Below are positions 1-8,978 of a DNA stretch of 64,000 bases, one piece after another. The notes under the pieces are model-generated. The model saw only the letters and a list, made by a program, of their open reading frames with translations, ran no database searches and was not told the origin of the DNA. Each line of letters starts with the position of its first letter. The stretch's first letter is position 1. Origin of the DNA: Polyangium sp. 15x6 (lineage in GTDB: Bacteria > Myxococcota_A > Polyangia > Polyangiales > Polyangiaceae); assembly GCF_029960785.1 (NCBI RefSeq), contig NZ_JASBQE010000002.1, positions 290,466 through 354,465 of the forward strand, given 5' to 3'. The position numbers and the translations under genes were made by a program.

Positions 1-809
1 TTGGCCGCCGTGCGGATGATTCTCTCCGCGGAGGAGAACACGGCGCTCCAGCGGCGCCGCTCGGCGGGGTTCAGGTCGGCGCTCCGTAGCTGTACTGCCG
101 CCGCGAGCGCGATCGCGGCGGCGGGGCTCTTGAGATCGTGCACGACGAGCGCGCTCAGCTCCTCCTTCTGCCGCTGAAGCTCGAGGAGCGCCGCGTGCTC
201 CGCGGCGAGCTCGCGGCTCCTCGCTTCGAGCTCGCGCGTCCGGTCCTGGACGCGCTTCTCCAGCTCGGCGTAGACCTCGACATTCTCCACCGCCACCGAG
301 GTGCTATCGGCGAGCGCCTGCAGGTGCGCGAGCTCGCACGGCGTCGCGTGGTGCCGAGACGCCCAGTAATTACCGATCGCGCCGATGGGCGCCTTCGTCC
401 GGATGGGCACCATGCACAGGCTCTGCACGAACGTCGGCCGATAAGCGTCCACAGGAATGCGGGGATCATCATAGATGTCCTCGACTGCGACGGCCTCGCG
501 GTGGATCATCGCCCAGCCGCTGATGCACGCGGACATCGGGAATCGCCGGCCTTTCCAGAGCGGGGCGATGGCGTTCTCCTCCGCGTAGTAGCAGAGGTCG
601 CCGTCGCGCAGGACGAACGTCGCTCCGTCGGCGCCGGTGAGCTCCCTCGCCGCCTTCCGGACGATCTCCATGATCGTCGGCATATCGCGGGCGAGCGATA
701 AATCCTGGACGATACCGACGAGGGCCCCTGGGTAAGGGGCGAGGTCCTCCGTCGGAGGACATTCCCCATAGCGCGCGGGCTCTGCCCGACTGCAAATGGC
801 AGCCGTCAT
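1..809 (-). CDS. GAF-domain sensor histidine kinase, C-terminus cut by window edge
   Basis: Sensor kinase of a two-component system, probably cytoplasmic because no membrane segment precedes the sensor. The reading frame is open to base 1, so the catalytic ATPase domain lies outside the window. Visible in order: a short N-terminus, a GAF domain (from about LAPYPGALVGIVQDL through the AIGNYWAS core to ALADSTSVAVEN), a charged coiled-coil linker (ELEKRVQDRTRELEARSREL) and a HisKA dimerisation helix with the phospho-acceptor in VVHDLKSP. The start is uncertain: ATG at 809 is the best internal choice, and an in-frame ATG at 866 adds 19 codons. Neither has a clear ribosome-binding site. No partner response regulator is visible. 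The family call is firm; the ligand is unknown. Confidence 0.85.
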   Translation of the reverse strand, partial: MTAAICSRAEPARYGECPPTEDLAPYPGALVGIVQDLSLARDMPTIMEIVRKAARELTGADGATFVLRDGDLCYYAEENAIAPLWKGRRFPMSACISGWAMIHREAVAVEDIYDDPRIPVDAYRPTFVQSLCMVPIRTKAPIGAIGNYWASRHHATPCELAHLQALADSTSVAVENVEVYAELEKRVQDRTRELEARSRELAAEHAALLELQRQKEELSALVVHDLKSPAAAIALAAAVQLRSADLNPAERRRWSAVFSSAERIIRTAA

Positions 810-962
810 CGTCGATTTGATACTGCACGGCCACCATGGTGACAAGCTCGCTCCTGGGCACGCCATTCGATTGTGACCCCAACCCGGTCCACCCGCCGCG
901 CGGAGCGCGGTCGCGTGCCACCGGAACGGGCCAAGCCGCTCGGACGTGGGCGCTCGGTATCC

Positions 963-2531
963 TCACTTCCGAATCACGACCCACGTCCCCGGCTCGCTCG
1001 GTCGCGCGTCCGCGCTCGACCAGCCCTCGGGGACGGGCGGGTCGGTCCAGGCGAACACGATCGACGCGTCTTCGGGCGACAGGTTGATGCAGCCGCCGCT
1101 CTTCGGCGTGCCGAAATCCTCGTGCCAGTACGCCGCGTGAATCGCGAAGGGATTGCGGAAGTATTGCACCCACGGCACGTCCGCGATCCAGAACGACGAC
1201 GGATCCGCCGTCGCCTCGTCCGTGAGCTGCGCCGCCCGGTATTTCACGGCAATGCGATAACTCCCGAGCGGCGTGAACGCCCCGCGGACGAGCTCCTCCG
1301 TGGTCGCCTTCGGCGACGCCGTCACCCCGCCCGCGCCCGGCGACATCAGCGTCGAATACACCGCGCGGCGCCCCTCGAACAGCGTCATCGTCCCGCGCGA
1401 GAGCGACACGTCGATCCATTTCTCGTCGGCCCCCACCATCCGGGGCCACTCGTCCGGCTCGGCGACGACCGAAATGTCCCGCGCCCGCGCATACGTCGGC
1501 CCGGGCTCGAGCGTCTCCCAGAAGAGATCCCCGTCGTGCGTGATCGATTTCCCCGACAACCGCACGGACGTGCGCGGCGCCCAGCTCTCGCCCGTCACGA
1601 CGAACGCGCCGCTCTCCTCCCGCTTGTACTTCGTCCGTGCCGCCTTGCGGAACCAGCCGATCGGTAATGGATTCGAGCTGCCGACGGCGACGCCGCGGAA
1701 CGCGCTCGGGCGGAAGCGGCGCATGCGATCGGCGGGGACGAGGGTCAGATCGGGCGAGAGCAGGAACGTGCGTCCCTCGACGTCGAAGGCATGCGCGAAG
1801 GAAAGCATGGATCCATGCGGGATCTCCTTGCGCACGAGGCCGCCGCGCCGTCCCGCGGGCACGGGCGCTTCCTTTCCGCCGAGCAGAAACTCGGGAATGG
1901 GATCACGCGCCGGAGTGGGCGTGAGCTCGGCGAGATCCTCGTGCCCATCCATCGAGCGGCGGACCCGGGCGAGATCCGCCACGGGCCGCAGGCGTCGCTC
2001 GGTCCGGGCTTGCTCGCTCGACGTGGGGATCCGGCCGTACATTGGCGCCCGCGTGGAAAACGCGTAGTCGTAGGGCCGCGAGCCATCACGCGGGGCGGCG
2101 AGCGCGAGCGCGCGGAAGCGTGGATCGTCGAGGTTCCGGGTGATGGTCTCGTCCTCGCAGATGAAGCCGCGAGGCGCGACGGGGTAAAAGCGGCCGCTCT
2201 TGCAGCCGCCGAGCTGCGAGGGCGGCACCTCCACGGGCTCGTCGCTCTGGAGGATGACCGTCGTCCCCGGACGAACGTCGCCGATCCGGCGCTTTCGCGA
2301 GCGATCCTGGTAGATGAAGGTGGTGTAGCCGATGGAGCCGAGGCGGGGCGGCTCGACGTCCGTGTCCGCTACCGCTGCGGCGACCGCTGCCGCGTCCGCT
2401 CCTGCATCCGCTGCTGCTGCCGCGTCCGCGTCCGCTCCTGCCTCTGCGCCCGCGTCGGGCACGGCCTCGGCCTTCGGGCCGCCGCAACCGGCCGCGAGCG
2501 CGCAGAGGAGCGGGAGGACGGGCCGGGTCAA
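963..2531 (-). CDS. Lipoprotein L,D-transpeptidase (YkuD family)
   Basis: Predicted cell-wall enzyme of 522 aa that would form 3-3 peptidoglycan cross-links or attach proteins to the wall. The N-terminus is a lipoprotein signal (LPLLCALAAGC), followed by a low-complexity Ala/Asp linker. The middle is a conserved region of unknown role. The C-terminal YkuD domain shows FAIHAAYWHEDFG and the catalytic SGGCINLS motif with its Cys. The start is TTG at 2531, which overlaps the TGA of the upstream S51-peptidase gene as TTGA, so the two are very probably translated together. Upstream extensions of this frame lie wholly inside the S51 gene and lack protein character. Confidence 0.88.
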   Translation of the reverse strand: MTRPVLPLLCALAAGCGGPKAEAVPDAGAEAGADADAAAAADAGADAAAVAAAVADTDVEPPRLGSIGYTTFIYQDRSRKRRIGDVRPGTTVILQSDEPVEVPPSQLGGCKSGRFYPVAPRGFICEDETITRNLDDPRFRALALAAPRDGSRPYDYAFSTRAPMYGRIPTSSEQARTERRLRPVADLARVRRSMDGHEDLAELTPTPARDPIPEFLLGGKEAPVPAGRRGGLVRKEIPHGSMLSFAHAFDVEGRTFLLSPDLTLVPADRMRRFRPSAFRGVAVGSSNPLPIGWFRKAARTKYKREESGAFVVTGESWAPRTSVRLSGKSITHDGDLFWETLEPGPTYARARDISVVAEPDEWPRMVGADEKWIDVSLSRGTMTLFEGRRAVYSTLMSPGAGGVTASPKATTEELVRGAFTPLGSYRIAVKYRAAQLTDEATADPSSFWIADVPWVQYFRNPFAIHAAYWHEDFGTPKSGGCINLSPEDASIVFAWTDPPVPEGWSSADARPSEPGTWVVIRK

Positions 2532-3469
2532 TGCGAGGCGAGGATCTCCGAGATGCTCGAGAACCGGCTCGGCCGACGCGTGCCGTAGTGCAGGAGCGAG
2601 CCGCCCGCCGTCATCCACGACTCGTCGAAGCGGCCGTCGGGCGACTGGATCCGCACGAGGTGATCGCCGTTGTCGAACGCCCAGTGCCGCCCGTGCGGAT
2701 CGAAGTGATCGATGAGCGCGCCCTGGCGCGTGCGGATGTGGAACTGATCCGACGGGATGTCCCACGTCCGGTCCACGACGAACTCGTAGATCTGCCAGAT
2801 GTTGCCCGAGGGCAAGACGCCCCAGTCGACGTTCAGGCCCGCGTCGTTCGGCAGGCCGAAGACACGGTAGTCGCCGAAGCGCCGCGCCGCGTCCCAGAGA
2901 TCGCCGTTGCGGCTCGAGTCGTGGTGCAGCGTGATCATCGACTTGCGCACCAGGCCGAAACCCTTCGTGTCCGTGTAGTCGTCGTACGTGCGCCGGAAGA
3001 TGTGCTCGCAGAGCTGATCGGCGCCCGCCGAGAAGCCCACCGTGAGCAGGCCCCGCGCCTTGCGCTCGTGCAGGATCCGCCCGAACTTGCCGGGCTCGCC
3101 GCTCCAGCGCGCCCCGAGATCCTTGTAGCGGTGCAGGCCCGTCACGCTGTGCCCGCCGCCGAGGATCACGACCTCCGACGACCACAGGTAATGCCAGAAC
3201 GTCTCGACGTCCTCGGCGCCGAGCCCGCTGTTCCAGTAGAAAGGCAGGTACTCGAGGCCGAACCGATCGTAGAAGCTGAAGAAGTAGCGGAAGTTGCCCC
3301 AGGCGAACTCCTGACGTTCGTACTCGCTCCCGTTCTGCGGGGTCTCGGACATCGGGAGGAACAGGATCCGCCGGTTGTTCTCGCCGCGCAGCGCTCGCTG
3401 CACGATGAAGTGATCGTGGATCAGGTCGGATCGGTCGTGCGAGCTGTAGACGAGCGAGGTGCCTTTCAT
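2528..3469 (-). CDS. S51-family peptidase-like protein (cyanophycinase/dipeptidase E fold)
   Basis: A 313-aa protein of the class-I glutamine-amidotransferase-like fold used by peptidase family S51. The nucleophile-elbow motif GFSAGAD is visible (Ser about residue 147), preceded by the strand-loop VVILGGGHS typical of this fold. Cyanophycinases and alpha-aspartyl dipeptidases belong here; the actual substrate cannot be read from sequence. There is no signal peptide, so it is likely cytoplasmic. The start ATG at 3469 was chosen because codons further upstream encode no conserved protein. The gene overlaps the L,D-transpeptidase gene by four bases, suggesting a shared role, perhaps in handling peptides or wall material. 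Confidence 0.82.
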   Translation of the reverse strand: MKGTSLVYSSHDRSDLIHDHFIVQRALRGENNRRILFLPMSETPQNGSEYERQEFAWGNFRYFFSFYDRFGLEYLPFYWNSGLGAEDVETFWHYLWSSEVVILGGGHSVTGLHRYKDLGARWSGEPGKFGRILHERKARGLLTVGFSAGADQLCEHIFRRTYDDYTDTKGFGLVRKSMITLHHDSSRNGDLWDAARRFGDYRVFGLPNDAGLNVDWGVLPSGNIWQIYEFVVDRTWDIPSDQFHIRTRQGALIDHFDPHGRHWAFDNGDHLVRIQSPDGRFDESWMTAGGSLLHYGTRRPSRFSSISEILASH

Positions 3470-3531
3470 GGTCGGGGCAGAGTAGAGTCCCGGAAGGCGC
3501 TGTTCGTCAAGGCGATCGTGAAGGACCGCGA

Positions 3532-4116
3532 TCAGTCGACGAAGAGCATCAAGGAGAGTGCGGAGAGACGCTCCGCATCGCTCCACGAGGCGAACCCGTG
3601 GCCGACCTGGAGCTCCACCTCCTCCGGCTGCCAGCGCCCGTCACAACGCTTCTTCCCCACGTACACCTGTCCGCGTCGCCCGAGGTCGAGCTCACAACGG
3701 TCGAGCACCACGTGCGCGCGCTCGTCGCTCATCGCGACCTCGACGTTCCTGCCGTAGACGAGCCCACGCGCCGTGGTCACCCGCGGCTCGCGCGTGACCG
3801 TGAGCTCGAACGGGAGCGACGACGCGAACCCGCTCACGCGATCCCCCTCGACGCGCATGTCGACGAGCCGCCCGTAGACTTTCCCGCGGAGCGCGTGATC
3901 GTCCGGATCGGTGTAGCGGCCGAGGTTCACGTCGAGCCCGAGCACGCCGCCCGGGTCCACCTGGCCGCCGATCACCTCGCGTCCTTGGCTGAAGACCGCG
4001 AAGCGATTGAAATCCCGGGGTTCGTCGTAAAGCTCCTCTTGCGAGGGGAAGTTCGGCGGAGCCGCACACCCCAGAGGAACCACGAGCGCGAAGAGAGAAA
4101 ACAGCCACGTTCGCAC
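3532..4116 (-). CDS. Hypothetical lipoprotein
   Basis: A 194-aa predicted lipoprotein of unknown function. It begins at a GTG preceded by GGGAGG five bases upstream and has a short signal peptide ending in a lipobox (LVVPLGC). The mature part is rich in beta-strand-like segments (GLDVNLGRYTD, GKVYGRLVDMRVEG, ARGLVYGRNVEVAM) and carries two Cys residues (DRCELD, KKRCDG) that could pair. No known domain is recognised. It lies on the same strand as the S51/L,D-transpeptidase pair, 62 bases upstream of the S51 start, and is divergent from the prolyl oligopeptidase gene. Confidence 0.8.
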   Translation of the reverse strand: MRTWLFSLFALVVPLGCAAPPNFPSQEELYDEPRDFNRFAVFSQGREVIGGQVDPGGVLGLDVNLGRYTDPDDHALRGKVYGRLVDMRVEGDRVSGFASSLPFELTVTREPRVTTARGLVYGRNVEVAMSDERAHVVLDRCELDLGRRGQVYVGKKRCDGRWQPEEVELQVGHGFASWSDAERLSALSLMLFVD

Positions 4117-4255
4117 GAGCACCTCCCTCGACGGAAAACCACTCGACGCTCGGGGTTCCGCTCGGGCAAGCCGAGCTGCACCCCGAACCCCGGCGAGTGT
4201 GCCACGGGTTCGGGCCCTTGAAAACCCTCGTGACGCGTGAGCATCATGCGCGCCG

Positions 4256-6463
4256 ATGAACCTCTCGCGCACCTCCTCGCTCGCCGTCCTCCCCGTGCTC
4301 CTCGCCGCCTGCGCCGGCGCGCCGCCGGCCCCGGAAGGAGGCGGCGACATCCCCCCGCCCCCGCCCGCAAAGACGACGGAGGCCGCCGAAGCCAAGCCCG
4401 ACGTATCCGCGCCAAAGCCCGCGTTCCCCTACCCCGCGACACGGAAAATCGACGCGTCGGACACGTTCTTCGGCGTCAAGGTCGCCGATCCTTACCGGTG
4501 GCTCGAGGACGAACGTTCGCCCGAGGTTCAAGCGTGGGTGAAGGCGCAGGACGACCTCGCGCGCGCCGAGCTCGCGAAGCTGCCGAAGCGAGAGGCGTTC
4601 GCCGAGAAGCTCCGCGCGCTCTCGTACCTCGAATCGATGAGCCCGCCGATCCAGCGCGGGAAACGTTCGTTCTGGTCGCACAAGCCCGCGGACAAGGAGA
4701 AGAAGACGATCTACTGGCGCGAGGGTGAGAAGGGCGAGCAGAAGGTCTTGATCGACGTCGCCTCGCTCAGCGCCGATGGATCGACCTCGCTCGGCGCGTG
4801 GGTCCCCTCGTACGACGGCAAATGGGTCGCGTACGTCGTGCACCCGAACAACGCGGACGCGGGCCAGATGCGCCTGCGCGACGTCACGACGGGCAAGGAC
4901 AGCGCGATCGACACGATCCCGGGCGCCGAGTACGCCTACCCGCTCTGGACCCCGAAGAGCGACGGTTTTTACTACGTCTCGGTCCCCGTCGACCCGAAGA
5001 TCCCGGCCTCCGAGCTGCCCGGCTACTCCGAGGTGCGCTTCCATGAGCTCGGCAAGAAGGCGGACACGGACACGCTCGTGCTGCCGAAGAACGGCGATCC
5101 CGAGACGGAGCTCGAAGCGCGGCTCTCGCGGGACGGTCATTTCCTCGTGGTGAACGTGCTGCACGGCGGCAACGTGAACGGCATCAAGTTCCTCGACCTG
5201 CGCAAGAAGGGCGCGGCGTGGGTCGATCTCGTGAAGGGTTACGAGGGCTCGATGAGCGCCTTCGCCCACAAGGACGTGATTTACCTCCGCACCACGGAGG
5301 GCTCGCCGCGCGGTCGCGTGTTCGCCGTCGACCCGGCCAAACCGGCGCGCGATCAGTGGAAGGTGATCGTGCCCGAGTCGAAGGACGCGGTGCTCGAAGC
5401 GGCGGAGATCGTCGGCGGGCACCTGGCGCTCACGTACCTGCGCAAGGCGTCGAGCGAGATCGAGGTGTGGACGACGGCGGGCAAGAAGGTGCACGCGATC
5501 AAGATGCCGGGGCTCGGCACGACGAGCGGTCTCTTCGGCGAGCCGGACGAGGATCGCGCCCACTACGTGTTCACGTCGTTCACGTACCCGACGTCGATCT
5601 TCGAGGCGAGCGTCAAGTCGGGCGAGAGCAAGCTCTGGTACGCGCTCAAGGCGCCGGTCGATCCGGCTCCGTACGCGATCGAGCAGGTCTTCTACCCGTC
5701 GAAGGACGGCACGCAGGTGTCGATGTTCGTCGTCCGGAAGAAGGACGCCCCGAAGAACGGGACGACGCCGTTCCTGCTGACGGGCTACGGCGGCTTCAAC
5801 ATCAGCAAGACGCCGGCGTTCTCGCCGATGTACTACACGTGGCTGGAGAATGGCGGCGGCCTTGCCGTGCCGAATCTGCGTGGCGGCGCGGAGTACGGCG
5901 AGGAATGGCACCGCGGCGGGATGCTGACGAAGAAGCAGAACGTGTTCGACGATTTCATCGCCGCAGCCGAGTGGCTGGTGAAGGAGAAGCTGACGTCGAC
6001 GGATCGGCTGGTCGCGTACGGCGGCTCGAACGGCGGGCTACTCGTGGGCGCGGTGGCGAATCAGCGGCCGGATCTGTTCAGCGCGGTGCTCTGCGCGGTG
6101 CCAGTGCTCGACATGATCCGGTATCCGCTGTTCGGCGACGGGAAGACGTGGGTCGCCGAGTACGGATCCCCCAAGGAGGAGGCGCTGTTCAAGGCGCTGT
6201 TCGCGTATTCGCCGTATCACAACGTGAAGCCAGGGACGAAGTACCCGGCGTTCCTGATGCTGTCGGCGGACGCGGATGATCGCGTGCATCCGCTGCACGC
6301 GTGGAAGACGACGGCGGCATTGCAAGCGGCGCAGGCGGGCAATCAGCCGGTGTTGATGCGCGTGGAGAAGCACGCGGGTCACGGGGGTGCCGATATGGTG
6401 AAGAGCCGCGTGGAGCAGGGGGTCGATATGCTCGCGTTTGCATTCGGGCACGTCGCGCACTGA
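4256..6463 (+). CDS. Prolyl oligopeptidase (family S9A), lipoprotein
   Basis: A 735-aa serine peptidase that cleaves short peptides after proline. The N-terminus is a lipoprotein signal (LPVLLAAC) followed by a Pro-rich spacer, so the enzyme is probably anchored in the envelope or exported. A seven-bladed propeller occupies the first two thirds, starting with the family signature DPYRWLEDERSPEVQAWV. The C-terminal alpha/beta-hydrolase shows GGSNGGLL (Ser about 591), DADDRVHP (Asp about 674) and KHAGHGG (His about 709), a complete triad in the right order. Length fits S9A enzymes. It stands alone, followed by a structured repeat arm. Confidence 0.95.
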   Translation: MNLSRTSSLAVLPVLLAACAGAPPAPEGGGDIPPPPPAKTTEAAEAKPDVSAPKPAFPYPATRKIDASDTFFGVKVADPYRWLEDERSPEVQAWVKAQDDLARAELAKLPKREAFAEKLRALSYLESMSPPIQRGKRSFWSHKPADKEKKTIYWREGEKGEQKVLIDVASLSADGSTSLGAWVPSYDGKWVAYVVHPNNADAGQMRLRDVTTGKDSAIDTIPGAEYAYPLWTPKSDGFYYVSVPVDPKIPASELPGYSEVRFHELGKKADTDTLVLPKNGDPETELEARLSRDGHFLVVNVLHGGNVNGIKFLDLRKKGAAWVDLVKGYEGSMSAFAHKDVIYLRTTEGSPRGRVFAVDPAKPARDQWKVIVPESKDAVLEAAEIVGGHLALTYLRKASSEIEVWTTAGKKVHAIKMPGLGTTSGLFGEPDEDRAHYVFTSFTYPTSIFEASVKSGESKLWYALKAPVDPAPYAIEQVFYPSKDGTQVSMFVVRKKDAPKNGTTPFLLTGYGGFNISKTPAFSPMYYTWLENGGGLAVPNLRGGAEYGEEWHRGGMLTKKQNVFDDFIAAAEWLVKEKLTSTDRLVAYGGSNGGLLVGAVANQRPDLFSAVLCAVPVLDMIRYPLFGDGKTWVAEYGSPKEEALFKALFAYSPYHNVKPGTKYPAFLMLSADADDRVHPLHAWKTTAALQAAQAGNQPVLMRVEKHAGHGGADMVKSRVEQGVDMLAFAFGHVAH

Positions 6464-6473
6464 GGGAGCGGCG

Positions 6474-6590
6474 GCGCTTCGCCGGGGCTCTGCCCCGGAC
6501 CCCGGCAGGGGCTATCCGCCCCTGCACCCGGACCAGGCACGGCCTGGACCGAGGGTGGAAGAACTGCGCGATGCGCAGTTCTTCCAGCGA
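6474..6590 (+). repeat. Four-hairpin repeat arm, copy A (forward)
   Basis: Single arm of the dispersed family. Reading left to right there are four stem-loops: CCGGGGC-TCT-GCCCCGG, GCAGGGGC-TATCC-GCCCCTGC, CCAGGC-ACG-GCCTGG, and a 31-nt palindrome at 6556-6586 whose left half is TGGAAGAACTGCGC. It begins just after the prolyl oligopeptidase stop. A terminator role is possible, but no T-tract follows and the same unit recurs in both orientations elsewhere. Confidence 0.85.
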
Positions 6591-6727
6591 GTCGGTTGGC
6601 ACGTCAGCGGTCCCGTTGGCGGTACCCGCGCGCGATTGACGCGTCAGCCGCCCTCCACGGCCAAACCCGCTCGAGCTTTTACGCGTCATTCCCGCCGCCC
6701 GAGCGTTGGCCCGGGTCCTGCTGATGC

Positions 6728-6747
6728 TGCCTCCGACACCGGAGGCA
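6728..6747 (+). promoter_or_regulatory. Hairpin enclosing the ribosome-binding site of the SBBP gene
   Basis: A perfect 8-bp stem with an ACAC loop (TGCCTCCG / CGGAGGCA) contains the GGAGG ribosome-binding site, five bases before the ATG at 6752. In RNA this would hide the Shine-Dalgarno sequence, so translation could depend on unfolding. No ligand-binding domain is visible around it, so a simple stability effect or temperature response is the most that can be inferred. Confidence 0.5.
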
Positions 6748-6751
6748 CACG

Positions 6752-8281
6752 ATGAAGACTGCGCATACCTTGGGCAAAGCGATGATGACGACGGGCCGAT
6801 GGACGGCTGCAGGGCTCTGTTTGGCCGGCCTCGCGCCGGCGATGCTGGGTTGCGCGCCCGTGGACGAGATGGTCGTCGAGGAGTGGGAGGAGGTCGAGGC
6901 GAGCGGCGGCTCCGACGTCGTGGACGACGAGGAGAACGTCGCCGAGGCGACGGAGGCGCTCACCTCGCTGGGTTTCTCGACGTTCTTCGGAGGAACGGGA
7001 AGCATCTGGGGCGGCACGCCGGCGGTGGACCCGGCGGGGAACGTGTACGTGGCGGGCACGACGACGATCAGCGGTACCACCAACATCGATATCTTTGTCG
7101 CCAAATACAACGCCAGCGGCGCGCTCTTGTGGACGGCGACATTCGGCGGCCCCGGCAATGAGGATGTCCGGGATATGGTGGTGGACAGCGCGGGATGCGT
7201 GTACGTGCTCGCGAAGACCAATTCGTACGGCTCGACGCAGACGATCCTCGTCGCGAAGCTCAATGCCGCGGGCAATGCGCTCGCCTACTACAGCAGGTTT
7301 GGCGGCAGCGGTGAAGACCGGCCGTACGGACTCGCCGTGGATCCCGCTGGAAATGCTTACGTGACAGGTAGTACGCTTTCGGTCGATTTTCCTGTGACGC
7401 CCGGGGCAATGCAGCAAACGCGCCGCGGGGACATGGATGCATTCGTCACGAAGCTGAATGTGTCGGGCTCGAGCCTCGTGTACTCGACGTACCTCGGAGG
7501 TAGTGGCTCCGAGGACGCCATGGACATCGCCGTCGATGCGGCCGGTTATGCATACATCGTCGGGCGCACGGATCCTCCGCCGAACGGCGTCGGGCTCCCC
7601 TTCCCGACGACGCCCGGCGCATATCAGAGGATCTACGGTAACCCCTCGTATGATTCGGATGTTTTCGTCACCGAGCTGATCCCGAGCGGGTCGGCGCCTT
7701 ATTATTCGACCCTGCTCGGAGGCAGCACGACCGACGCCGGGTACGGAATCGCGGTGGACAGCGCTTACAATGCATACGTGGTTGGGATTTCGAGGTCCAC
7801 CAACTTCCCCACGACGCCGGGCGCGTTCCGTCGCGTCAAGAGCGGACCTGCCGATGAATTCGACGTATTCGTGACGAAGATCAACGAGCCTGGCAGCGCC
7901 ATTTCGTACTCCACCTGGGTGGGGAGCGGCCAGAGCGGGTACGACCTCCCCCGCATCGCCGTGAGCAGCAGCGGAAGGGCGTACGTCACGGGGATGACGG
8001 TCTCGCCCAGCTTCCCGGTGACGGCGAATGCGCTTCAGAAGTCTTACGGCGGCTCTACCGACGGATTCTTGATGGAGCTGAATGTTTCGGGATCGGCGGC
8101 AGCGTACGCGACGTATTTGGGCGGGAGCGGCACCGATTATTCGTTCGGCGTCGCCGTCGATGGTCATGGAAGCGCCGTCGTGGCTGGTTGGACGAGTTCC
8201 GCGAATTTCCCCGTCCATCACGCCGCGCAGCCGACCAACTCCGGCTGGGGCGGCTTTCTCACGAAGATCCTAGGCCCCTGA
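6752..8281 (+). CDS. SBBP-repeat beta-propeller lipoprotein
   Basis: A 509-aa exported protein with a lipoprotein signal (LAGLAPAMLGC) and an acidic linker, followed by about seven repeats of the SBBP type. Each repeat has an AVDPAGNVYVAG-like turn, a DxFVxKLN-like strand and a YxTYLGGSG-like strand. Such repeats fold as a beta-propeller and are common in large-genome myxobacteria; their ligands are unknown. The start ATG has GGAGG six bases upstream inside a hairpin. It has no operon partner: the next gene runs convergently. Confidence 0.9.
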   Translation: MKTAHTLGKAMMTTGRWTAAGLCLAGLAPAMLGCAPVDEMVVEEWEEVEASGGSDVVDDEENVAEATEALTSLGFSTFFGGTGSIWGGTPAVDPAGNVYVAGTTTISGTTNIDIFVAKYNASGALLWTATFGGPGNEDVRDMVVDSAGCVYVLAKTNSYGSTQTILVAKLNAAGNALAYYSRFGGSGEDRPYGLAVDPAGNAYVTGSTLSVDFPVTPGAMQQTRRGDMDAFVTKLNVSGSSLVYSTYLGGSGSEDAMDIAVDAAGYAYIVGRTDPPPNGVGLPFPTTPGAYQRIYGNPSYDSDVFVTELIPSGSAPYYSTLLGGSTTDAGYGIAVDSAYNAYVVGISRSTNFPTTPGAFRRVKSGPADEFDVFVTKINEPGSAISYSTWVGSGQSGYDLPRIAVSSSGRAYVTGMTVSPSFPVTANALQKSYGGSTDGFLMELNVSGSAAAYATYLGGSGTDYSFGVAVDGHGSAVVAGWTSSANFPVHHAAQPTNSGWGGFLTKILGP

Positions 8282-8318
8282 CGCTCCAACGAAACGCCCC
8301 AGCGCAGCGGCTTCGACC

Positions 8319-8849
8319 TCAGGCGGGGTTCGGGGCGCTGGGCTCCGTGCTGGTCTCGGCGTTCGTCTCGAGGCGGGCTTGCTTGTTCTTGCGGCGCGTC
8401 TCGGCGGCCTTTTTCGCGTACTGGGCGCGGTACGTCAGGGTCTTGTTGAAGGCGGCCTGCACGGACGGGTCGCCGTGCTGAATGGTGGCGTCGAGGAAAC
8501 CGCCGATGCGGCTGATGTCGGACTCACGCGCGTCCTCGTAGTAGATCTCGCTCTCCTCGAGGACCTCGGCGAGCTTGAGGACATCCTTCTTGAGCGCTCG
8601 GATCTCCTCGAGCGTGACGGTCTTGTCGACGAGCTTCTCCCAGATCCCGGCGTGAATGCCGAGGGTCTCGCCGTACTGCGGGAGGGCCTTCGAAAGTTCG
8701 TCGAAGACCTCCGGAAAACCGGGCTTCTGGCGCCGCGCGCCCGAAAGCGTGCCATTGGCGACGTCCACGAGCTTCGGACGGATGCTGGTCACGTCGATGA
8801 TGGTGGGGCCCATATAGGGAGCAATCTTGTCGTTCACGAAAACCTCCAT
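8319..8849 (-). CDS. Hypothetical protein, helical
   Basis: A 176-aa protein of unknown function, without signal peptide. It opens with NDKIAPYMGPTIIDVTSIR, then is mostly helical, with LPQYGETLGIHAGIW and a Glu/Lys-rich stretch. The C-terminus is basic (KKAAETRRKNKQARLE) and ends in a Ser/Thr/Pro tail. Two starts compete: ATG at 8849 (GAGGG seven bases upstream) and GTG at 8837, which has GGAGG exactly five bases upstream, as in the lipoprotein gene ending at 3532. Its upstream region is the 43-bp tandem array. Confidence 0.7.
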   Translation of the reverse strand: MEVFVNDKIAPYMGPTIIDVTSIRPKLVDVANGTLSGARRQKPGFPEVFDELSKALPQYGETLGIHAGIWEKLVDKTVTLEEIRALKKDVLKLAEVLEESEIYYEDARESDISRIGGFLDATIQHGDPSVQAAFNKTLTYRAQYAKKAAETRRKNKQARLETNAETSTEPSAPNPA

Positions 8850-8978
8850 GGCCGCACCCTCATGGAAGGAGCGGGCGTCTTGGGGTGAGGGCCGCAAGAT
8901 AAGCAGGGGCCGAATGCTGTCATCGGCGGAATCTTGCTCTGTGGGCGGCCGCGCGGAGTGTGAGCACGCGCGAGGGGG

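Noticed and set aside
4244..5911. Minus-strand 555-codon frame opposite the prolyl oligopeptidase gene.
   Set aside because: Arg/Val/Leu/His-rich shadow with no motif; the plus strand has the full S9 catalytic triad.
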